Assembly: GCF_002741105.1 (NCBI RefSeq)
Contig: NZ_NIQU01000003.1
Coordinates: 186,001-250,000, forward strand
Direction of reading: 5' to 3'
Source: Pseudomonas sediminis
GTDB taxonomy: Bacteria; Pseudomonadota; Gammaproteobacteria; Pseudomonadales; Pseudomonadaceae
Length of the DNA stretch: 64,000 nt
Shown: positions 58,358 through 64,000 of the stretch, piece after piece
Position numbering within the stretch: the stretch's first letter is position 1
How the letters are laid out: each line of letters begins with the position of its first letter
Translations under genes and position numbers: made by a program
The notes under the pieces: model-generated
What the model saw: the letters and a program-made list of their open reading frames with translations, nothing else
The model's database searches: none
What the model was told of the DNA's origin: nothing

Positions 58358-60634
58358 ATGCTCAAGCCCGCTGCTCTGTTTCTCCTTTCTTTCGCAGCCG
58401 GCCTGGCTCGCGCGGAAGCGATTTCCTATATCGACGATGTTCAGCCGATCCTCACCCACAAGTGCGTAGCCTGCCATACCTGCTACGACGCGCCGTGCCA
58501 GCTCAATCTCGGCAGTGCTGAAGGCATCCTGCGCGGTGCCAGCAAACAGCCGGTCTACGATGGCACGCGCAGCCAGGCGCAAGCGACTACCCGACTTTAT
58601 CTGGACGCACAGGGCGAGGCGGCCTGGCGTAAGCGCGACTTTCATTCGGTGCTCGATGACGAGAACGGCCAGGCCGCGCTGATCAAGCGCATGCTGGAGC
58701 TGGGCCGCAGTCAGCCACTGGAACCCAATGCCAAGCTCCCAGACACGCTCGATATCGCCATCACCCGCAGCAACAGCTGCCCATTGCCGGGTGAGTTCGC
58801 CGCCTACGCGCAAAAGAATCCCCATGGCGGCATGCCGTTCGCTGTGACGGGCCTGGACGATGCTGAATACGCCACCCTTGAACAGTGGCTGGCGCAGGGC
58901 GCAGCAGTCGCCGAGCAGCCCCTGAAGCCCAGCGCCATCGAGTTGCGCCAGGTCGAGCAGTGGGAGAACTTCCTCAACGCTCCCGGGGCGCGAGAGGATC
59001 TGGTTTCGCGCTGGTTGTATGAGCACCTGTTCCTTGCCCACCTGCATTTCGAGGGCGGTGAGCCGGGGCATTTCTTCCAGATGGTGCGTTCGCGTACCCC
59101 CAGCGGCAAACCCATCGACCCCATCGCCACGCGCCGTCCCAATGATGATCCGGGCACCGAGTTCTATTACCGCCTATGGCCGATCCAGGGTGTGATCGTG
59201 CACAAGACGCACATCACCTATCCGCTGGGCGACGCCAAGCTGGCACGGGTGAAGGAGATGTTCTTCGGTGAGGACTGGACGCTGGATGCTGTCCCCGGTT
59301 ATGGCGCACAACGCCGCGCCAACCCCTTCGAAACCTTCGCCGCGATTCCGGCGCGCGCGCGCTATCAGTTCATGCTGGATAACGCCGAGTACTTCGTGCG
59401 CACCTTCATCCGTGGTCCGGTGTGCCGCGGGCAGATCGCCACTGACGTGATTCGCGACAACTTCTGGGCCGTGTTCCAGGCGCCGGAGCACGATCTCTAT
59501 ATCACCGATGCCGAGTACCAGCGCGAGGCCACGCCGCTGTTGGCCATGCCCGGCCAGTTCGACGATATCGGCGATCTGCTGGGCTTGTGGCGCAACTATC
59601 GCGACAAGCGCAACGATTACGAGAAGCTGCGCAAGGACGCTTACGCCGACGCCCCTCCTGCTGACTGGACGCATATCTGGAGCGGCAATGACAACGCGCT
59701 GCTGTCGATCTTCCGCCAGCACGACAGTGCCTCGGTGCGCAAAGGCCTGCTCGGCGAGATTCCGCAGACCCTCTGGTGGATGGATTACCCGCTGCTGGAG
59801 CGCACCTACTACCAACTGGTGGTCAACTTCGACGTGTTCGGCAACGTTTCGCACCAGGCACAGACGCGGTTGTATTTCGATCTGATCCGCAATGGCGCCG
59901 AAGTGAACTTTCTGCGCCTGCTGCCAGCGCGCTCACGTGAGGCTTATCTGGACGACTGGTATCAGAACAGCGGCAAGTTGAAGATGCTGCTGGACTACAC
60001 CTCGGTCGACCATCGTTCGCCGAGCGCCATTGGCCTGAGCGGCAATGATCCGAAGAAGCAGTTCGCCGAGCAGCTACTGCAGCGCTACGCCAAGCTCAAT
60101 GCACGCCCTGACCCAATCAACCGCTGTACAGGTGCACATTGTTATCGCGACGGTTTGCCCAGGGAGCTGCAAGATGTCGAGCAGACGCTGGCGCGCTTGG
60201 CCAGTCGCCCGGCGGGCGGCTTGCGGGTGATCGATGAACTGCCGGAAGCGACCATGCTGCGGGTGGAACTGAGCGACGGCTCGCGAGAGATCTACAGCCT
60301 GCTGCGCAACCGTGCGCACAGCAACGTGGCGTTCATGTTGGGAGAGGAGCTGCGCTATCAACCGCGCCTGGACACCCTGACCATCTACCCGGAAGTGCTC
60401 AGCAGCTACCCGAATTTCCTGTTCACGGTAAAAGCGGGGGAGGTGGATGCCTTCGTCAAGCAGATGGAAGGTGTCAGCGACGCAAAATCTTTCGAGCGTA
60501 TCGTCGAGCGCTGGGGTGTGCGGCGTAGCCATCCGGAGTTCTGGCGCTATTTCCATGACCTGGCCGAGCACATCCGCGAAACCCAGCCGTTGGAGGCCGG
60601 GGTGCTGGACATGAATCGCTACCAGAACTTCTAG
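58358..60634 (+). CDS. cti: Fatty acid cis/trans isomerase Cti
   Basis: 758 residues. Signal peptide (MLKPAALFLLSFAAGLARA) directs it to the periplasm, where it isomerises cis-unsaturated membrane phospholipid acyl chains to trans as a rapid solvent and heat stress response. The heme c motif CVACH (C36-H40) is present, as required for Cti. ATG 58358 follows AAGGA; GTG 58352 is the other choice. It is divergent from metH. Typical of Pseudomonas and Vibrio. Confidence 0.95.
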   Translation: MLKPAALFLLSFAAGLARAEAISYIDDVQPILTHKCVACHTCYDAPCQLNLGSAEGILRGASKQPVYDGTRSQAQATTRLYLDAQGEAAWRKRDFHSVLDDENGQAALIKRMLELGRSQPLEPNAKLPDTLDIAITRSNSCPLPGEFAAYAQKNPHGGMPFAVTGLDDAEYATLEQWLAQGAAVAEQPLKPSAIELRQVEQWENFLNAPGAREDLVSRWLYEHLFLAHLHFEGGEPGHFFQMVRSRTPSGKPIDPIATRRPNDDPGTEFYYRLWPIQGVIVHKTHITYPLGDAKLARVKEMFFGEDWTLDAVPGYGAQRRANPFETFAAIPARARYQFMLDNAEYFVRTFIRGPVCRGQIATDVIRDNFWAVFQAPEHDLYITDAEYQREATPLLAMPGQFDDIGDLLGLWRNYRDKRNDYEKLRKDAYADAPPADWTHIWSGNDNALLSIFRQHDSASVRKGLLGEIPQTLWWMDYPLLERTYYQLVVNFDVFGNVSHQAQTRLYFDLIRNGAEVNFLRLLPARSREAYLDDWYQNSGKLKMLLDYTSVDHRSPSAIGLSGNDPKKQFAEQLLQRYAKLNARPDPINRCTGAHCYRDGLPRELQDVEQTLARLASRPAGGLRVIDELPEATMLRVELSDGSREIYSLLRNRAHSNVAFMLGEELRYQPRLDTLTIYPEVLSSYPNFLFTVKAGEVDAFVKQMEGVSDAKSFERIVERWGVRRSHPEFWRYFHDLAEHIRETQPLEAGVLDMNRYQNF

Positions 60635-60652
60635 CCGCGCCCCGAAAGCCAG

Positions 60653-60682
60653 GCGCCGCAGGGATTGATGTCTCTGCGGCGC
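60653..60682. terminator. Hairpin after cti
   Basis: GCGCCGCAG (60653-60661) and CTGCGGCGC (60674-60682), 12-nt loop, no T-tract. Possible weak or Rho-assisted terminator. The rest of the 180-bp gap to the next gene shows nothing else I can name. Confidence 0.5.
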
Positions 60683-60815
60683 TGCTTAGGGCCCGCCCGT
60701 CGATGCCGGTTAGGTGCCATCGATCTTTCGCCTGCCGCTGCGGTCGGACGCTGAGGCTGCCTGATTCCAGGCCGCTCGGTTTCGATCTTGGCGACAGGGG
60801 GGGAATAGCGGTTCC

Positions 60816-61835
60816 ATGCTGGTTTCAGTACAGGCTTTACGGGCGCTGGCAGCCTGGGTTGTGGTTTTTCATCATGTCATGCAGGTGTTCTTCGATTTTC
60901 AGGCCGACAGCTTCCTCGGTCGTCTGTTTGCCGAGCGGGGCGCCGTTGGTGTCGACATCTTCTTCGTCATCAGCGGCCTGGTGATCTATCTCTCCACTCA
61001 AGGCAAGCGCATCACGCCCTGGCGCTTCATGCTCAATCGCCTACTGCGTATCGTCCCGGCCTATTGGCTCTACTCGGTGATGGCAGCGCTGATCATCGCC
61101 TTTGCCAACCCGGTGATGCCGGTGCAGGAATTCGACCTGCATCATCTGCTGCTCTCGCTGTTCTTCATTCCCGCCGAGAACCCGGGAGGGTTCGGTCTCT
61201 ATCCCACGCTCAATGTCGGCTGGACGTTGAATTACGAGATGTTCTTCTACCTGCTGTTCGCCCTGACGTTCATCTTCACCGAGCGCTTGCGCCTGGTGTT
61301 CATCGTCCTCAGTCTGGCGGTGTTCGGCCTGTTGGCCACGCAGCCATGGATGAGCGACTTCTACCGCAACAGCATCGTCTATGAGTTCGTCTTCGGCATG
61401 GGGCTGGGCGTGATCTACACGCGTGGCTGGATTCGTCAGGGCTTCTGGCTGCCGCTGTTGGTCATCGCCGCATCGCTGCTGACCATCTACCACTTCGACA
61501 ACTCCATGCGCCTGCTGCACTGGGGCGTGCCGAGTGCGCTGATCGTAGCGGCCTGCATTGCGATGGAGCCGTGTTTCCGGGGCAATCGCCTGCTCAGCCA
61601 TATGGGCGATTGCTCCTATTCGGTGTACCTGCTGCACGTGATCGTACTGTCACTGGGCTGGTACCTGCAGGCCCGTCTGGGGCTGGCCCCAGCCCTGGTC
61701 ATCGCTGCCTGTATACCGGTGATCGCGTTGGCCGCCTGGGGCAGCTACGAGTTGATCGAAAAGCGCTTTTTCGTGCGCGCCAAGCTCTGGATAGGGCAGC
61801 GAAACGACTCGGGAAAGCTGCAGTCGTTATCCTGA
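60816..61835 (+). CDS. Acyltransferase 3 (OafA/YrhL-like) membrane protein
   Basis: 339 residues, about ten membrane helices. Family motifs: N-terminal ALRALAAWVVVFHHV (catalytic His), GVDIFFVISGLVIY, NRLLRIVPAYWL and TLNVGWTLNYEMFFYLL. These enzymes O-acylate sugars of LPS O-antigen, peptidoglycan or exopolysaccharide from the inner membrane. There is no SGNH domain. No polysaccharide genes are adjacent, so the target is unknown. GGGGGGAATA precedes the ATG. Confidence 0.88.
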   Translation: MLVSVQALRALAAWVVVFHHVMQVFFDFQADSFLGRLFAERGAVGVDIFFVISGLVIYLSTQGKRITPWRFMLNRLLRIVPAYWLYSVMAALIIAFANPVMPVQEFDLHHLLLSLFFIPAENPGGFGLYPTLNVGWTLNYEMFFYLLFALTFIFTERLRLVFIVLSLAVFGLLATQPWMSDFYRNSIVYEFVFGMGLGVIYTRGWIRQGFWLPLLVIAASLLTIYHFDNSMRLLHWGVPSALIVAACIAMEPCFRGNRLLSHMGDCSYSVYLLHVIVLSLGWYLQARLGLAPALVIAACIPVIALAAWGSYELIEKRFFVRAKLWIGQRNDSGKLQSLS

Positions 61836-61905
61836 GTAAATTAGTAGGACTATATTCAGGCCGTCACTTGGCGTACAATTCGCCGCATGACCGTGAGGAG
61901 TTGCC

Positions 61906-62490
61906 ATGAGCGCCATCATCATTACTCAAGCTGCCGAAGACTACCTGGCCGAGCTGCTGAGCAAGCAGGACACACCGGGTATTGGCATCCGCGTTTTCAT
62001 CACCCAGCCAGGTACGCCTTATGCGGAAACCTGCATTGCCTACTGCAAACCGGGTGAGCAAAAACCTGAAGACACCGCCGTTGGGCTGGCCAGCTTCACC
62101 GCCTGGATCGATGGCGTCAGCGAGCCTTTCCTGGATGACGCTGTCGTCGACTACGCCACTGATCGTATGGGCGGCCAGCTGACCATCAAGGCACCGAACG
62201 CCAAGGTGCCGATGGTCAACGAAGACAGCCCGCTGAACGAGCGCATCAATTACTACCTGCAGACCGAGATCAATCCCGGTCTGGCTAGCCACGGCGGTCA
62301 GGTGACACTGATCGACGTGGTCGAAGAGGGGATCGCTGTTCTGCAGTTCGGTGGCGGCTGCCAGGGTTGTGGCCAAGCCGACTACACCCTCAAGGAAGGC
62401 ATCGAGAAAACCCTGCTCGAGCGCATTCCAGAACTCAAGGGTGTGCGTGACGTGACTGACCACAGCAATCGCGAGAACGCCTACTACTGA
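61906..62490 (+). CDS. nfuA: Fe-S biogenesis protein NfuA
   Basis: 194 residues. N-terminal degenerate A-type domain (about 1-95, lacking the usual Cys triad) and C-terminal Nfu domain with CQGC at 152-155 ([15 protein letters not shown]), which binds a [4Fe-4S] cluster across a dimer. It delivers clusters to enzymes such as aconitase under stress. ATG 61906 has GAGGAG upstream. A strong bidirectional terminator follows. Confidence 0.96.
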   Translation: MSAIIITQAAEDYLAELLSKQDTPGIGIRVFITQPGTPYAETCIAYCKPGEQKPEDTAVGLASFTAWIDGVSEPFLDDAVVDYATDRMGGQLTIKAPNAKVPMVNEDSPLNERINYYLQTEINPGLASHGGQVTLIDVVEEGIAVLQFGGGCQGCGQADYTLKEGIEKTLLERIPELKGVRDVTDHSNRENAYY

Positions 62491-62507
62491 CAGGCGCAGT
62501 GCACAGG

Positions 62508-62536
62508 AAAACGGGGCGACCAGGTCGCCCCGTTTT
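62508..62536. terminator. Bidirectional terminator between nfuA and the DUF1272 gene
   Basis: AAAACGGGGCGAC (62508-62520) and GTCGCCCCGTTTT (62524-62536), loop CAG, T-tracts on both strands. Confidence 0.9.
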
Positions 62537-62540
62537 CATT

Positions 62541-62768
62541 TCAGGCTTTGAGCACGCGTTTGCTGGAAGCGGGGAAGCGTTCGAGCTTCTCGGCCGGGCG
62601 AATGGGGCGCTTCACCAATTCGCCGCTGCAGTTCGGGCAGCGTAGCGCCAGCACGGACTCGGCGCAGGACCGGCAGAAGGTGCACTCGAAGGAGCAGATC
62701 AAGGCGTCGCTACTGGCTGCAGGCAGGTCGCAGTCGCAGTTCTCGCAATTAGGGCGCAGTTCAAGCAT
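62541..62768 (-). CDS. DUF1272 Cys-rich zinc-ribbon protein
   Basis: 75 residues with nine Cys (MLELRPNCENCDCDLP, CSFECTFCRSCAESV, CPNCSGEL), the DUF1272 pattern. Probably binds one or two zinc ions; role unknown. The start MLELRPNCE matches the family. It is convergent with nfuA. Confidence 0.88.
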   Translation of the reverse strand: MLELRPNCENCDCDLPAASSDALICSFECTFCRSCAESVLALRCPNCSGELVKRPIRPAEKLERFPASSKRVLKA

Positions 62769-62869
62769 GGCGCTAGGCTCGGTTCAGTGGGGATCGCAGT
62801 AGTCTGCAGTCGCCGAAGGCCAGGCGCAACGGGCATATCCGGGGGCGCGCAAGGCGCCCCCGACAGGCT

Positions 62870-63136
62870 TTACTCCGGCATGCTCCACGGGGCCAGGTCG
62901 AAACCCTGGCTGCTCAGCTCATCGCGGGAACGCTGCAGCGCGTCTTCCAGTTGTTGCGGGTCGCTGTAAGTGGCGCTGGAAAGCTGGCGGCCGAGCAGGC
63001 GAGTGTTGGTGCGGTCGATAACGCTGATGCTGACGACGCCGGTGCCGTCCTGCGGAGCCCAGGCTACGCACTGGAACGGGCGGAAGGCGCGATCGGCAAT
63101 CAGCAGGGCTTCGTTGAAACGCAGCGGTGTGTTCAT
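62870..63136 (-). CDS. Hypothetical protein, 88 aa
   Basis: Product begins MNTPLRFNEALLIADRAFRP and includes FQCVAWAPQDGTGVVSISVI and the end GFDLAPWSMPE. No family recognised, no signal peptide or membrane helix; mixed alpha/beta, soluble. ATG 63136 preferred to an upstream extension of 15 codons. GGAGAAACC precedes the ATG. Same strand as DUF1272, 101 bp upstream of it. Confidence 0.65.
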   Translation of the reverse strand: MNTPLRFNEALLIADRAFRPFQCVAWAPQDGTGVVSISVIDRTNTRLLGRQLSSATYSDPQQLEDALQRSRDELSSQGFDLAPWSMPE

Positions 63137-63317
63137 GGGGTCGGTTTCTCCGAGTTGATCCCAACAATTAATTGCGGCCAACAGGTTATTGGTGTTGGCC
63201 TTTCAATAGTGTTGATGAACTCAGTAGATCCATAAGTCACACATGGCTGAAAAAAGTTTTATTACTGGCGCAGTGTGCCCTGATGAAAACTTCTGGCGTC
63301 TCGCCGGCAACAACTTT

Positions 63318-64000
63318 CTACTGCGAAAGTTCCACCTCTGTTTCCTGCAGGGTCGGTTGTGGCGCAACGCTAGCGGGGGCTGGAGCGTTTCGCTGATGAC
63401 GATAGGCACTAACTGCCTCATATACCGACTTGCGCAAACGGTTTATGCCGCCGATAGGGCGGTGTTCGGGAAGTGCATGCCAGGGGTTGAAGGACAAATT
63501 GTCGCAGAACAGGTTTTGTTCCCGGCTATCGAAGTCCTGAGGCGGCACGGTAATACGGGCAACGCTTTCGAAGGGCGATATCTTTTCGCTCCACTCGACA
63601 CTCGGATCTTCGATAGGCATGTAGTACTGCGCGTTCTGTTTTTGTACCTGCAATTCAAAGCACGCCGGCGCACGGTCGAGTGACAGCTGCTGGTAAAGCG
63701 CATTGCGCAGGAAGTTGGGTAGGGCGTTGTTCTGTTCCGGCAATTCGTAGGGCGGGCAATTCTGCGGTGCCGGTACCACGCGATACTTGATGTTCGACTC
63801 GCCGAGCTTGAACGGTGCAATGGAGTTGTAGGTGGTGGCCACGGGGCTTTCTGGTGCTGGAGCCAGCGTTTTCAGGGCGATGACCAGATGACGCACCTCC
63901 CAGGTGCGCGGGTCCAAGCTGGGGAAGAAGGCCTGGACCTTCTTGCCATCTGCCTGAGCTGCGAAATTGGTGCGGTACTCGGCCACGTCGCGAACGAAGA
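63318..64000 (-). CDS. Catalase-family protein, C-terminal part (runs off the window)
   Basis: About 227 codons of the C-terminal part; the N-terminus lies beyond 64000, and the frame is open to the edge (FVRDVAEYRTNFAAQADGKK). Catalase-like features: NLSFNPWHALPEHRPIGGIN near the C-terminus and VQKQNAQYYMPIEDPSVEW upstream. It resembles the short catalase-related proteins rather than full KatA/KatE, and the heme Tyr region is altered (HRPIGGINRLRKSVYE). Likely a peroxidase or lipid-peroxide enzyme. Confidence 0.78.
   Translation of the reverse strand, partial: FVRDVAEYRTNFAAQADGKKVQAFFPSLDPRTWEVRHLVIALKTLAPAPESPVATTYNSIAPFKLGESNIKYRVVPAPQNCPPYELPEQNNALPNFLRNALYQQLSLDRAPACFELQVQKQNAQYYMPIEDPSVEWSEKISPFESVARITVPPQDFDSREQNLFCDNLSFNPWHALPEHRPIGGINRLRKSVYEAVSAYRHQRNAPAPASVAPQPTLQETEVELSQ

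Overview
The window reads as a chromosomal segment of a gamma-proteobacterium of the genus Pseudomonas, probably from the mendocina/oleovorans/alcaligenes side. I base this on the high G+C content, on gene orders I remember from P. aeruginosa (clpA-infA-bpt-aat-trxB-ftsK-lolA-rarA-serS-cysG, tusDCBE, gacA-uvrC-pgsA-tRNAs, earP-efp), on a GacA protein started by TTG, and on Pseudomonas-type intergenic repeats. No database search was possible, so family names rest on motifs and recall.

Layout. 1-2040: end of clpA, infA, and the two N-degron aminoacyl-transferases bpt and aat. 2097-11001: trxB (minus), then ftsK, lolA, rarA, crcB, serS and cysG on plus. 11055-15295: a glutathionyl-hydroquinone reductase, the tusDCBE-ybiB sulfur-relay operon and a Bax-inhibitor-1 family membrane protein, all on minus. 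15460-19239: tRNA-Ser, gacA-uvrC-pgsA, then tRNA-Gly, tRNA-Cys and tRNA-Leu. 19240-21446: a small accessory island next to tRNA-Leu, holding a dead tyrosine-recombinase remnant and a hipA-hipB type toxin-antitoxin pair in reversed gene order, preceded by three operator-like palindromes spaced exactly 42 bp apart. 21447-23511: a small unknown gene, then earP and efp (EF-P and its arginine rhamnosyltransferase).

23606-31949: two LysR regulators around a TauE-type permease; DUF1127, EamA, DUF3291 and ycaQ/alkX genes; an LprI-like protein; an M48 lipoprotein protease; a type II DAHP synthase. 32024-37599: a very tight five-gene minus-strand operon (flavin monooxygenase, BASS transporter, SDR, TauE permease, N-acyl-D-amino-acid-deacylase-like amidohydrolase) of unknown substrate. 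37734-44975: spermidine-synthase-like protein, DEAD-box helicase, a DUF2513-like protein, a sulfite/nitrite reductase hemoprotein with its DUF934 partner, a 37-residue membrane protein, a periplasmic binding protein and a DUF2970 protein. 45094-48869: an AraC regulator with an NTF2-like N-terminus heading an amine-type module (FAD oxidoreductase, cupin, polyamine-binding protein).

48870-64000: a REP repeat, a dCACHE chemoreceptor, an RlmN-like radical SAM paralogue, DUF5924/DUF2914 and DUF1883 proteins, a 187-bp MITE-like element abutting a stop codon, a 28-residue membrane peptide gene, osmE, metH with a candidate MetR site, cti (cis/trans fatty acid isomerase), an acyltransferase, nfuA, two small proteins and the C-terminal part of a catalase-family protein.

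Most of the window is conserved housekeeping DNA. The parts most worth a second look are the reversed hipA-hipB island with its phased operators, the five-gene monooxygenase/transporter/deacylase operon, and the divergent RlmN paralogue. I did not find a clearly new defence or mobile system.
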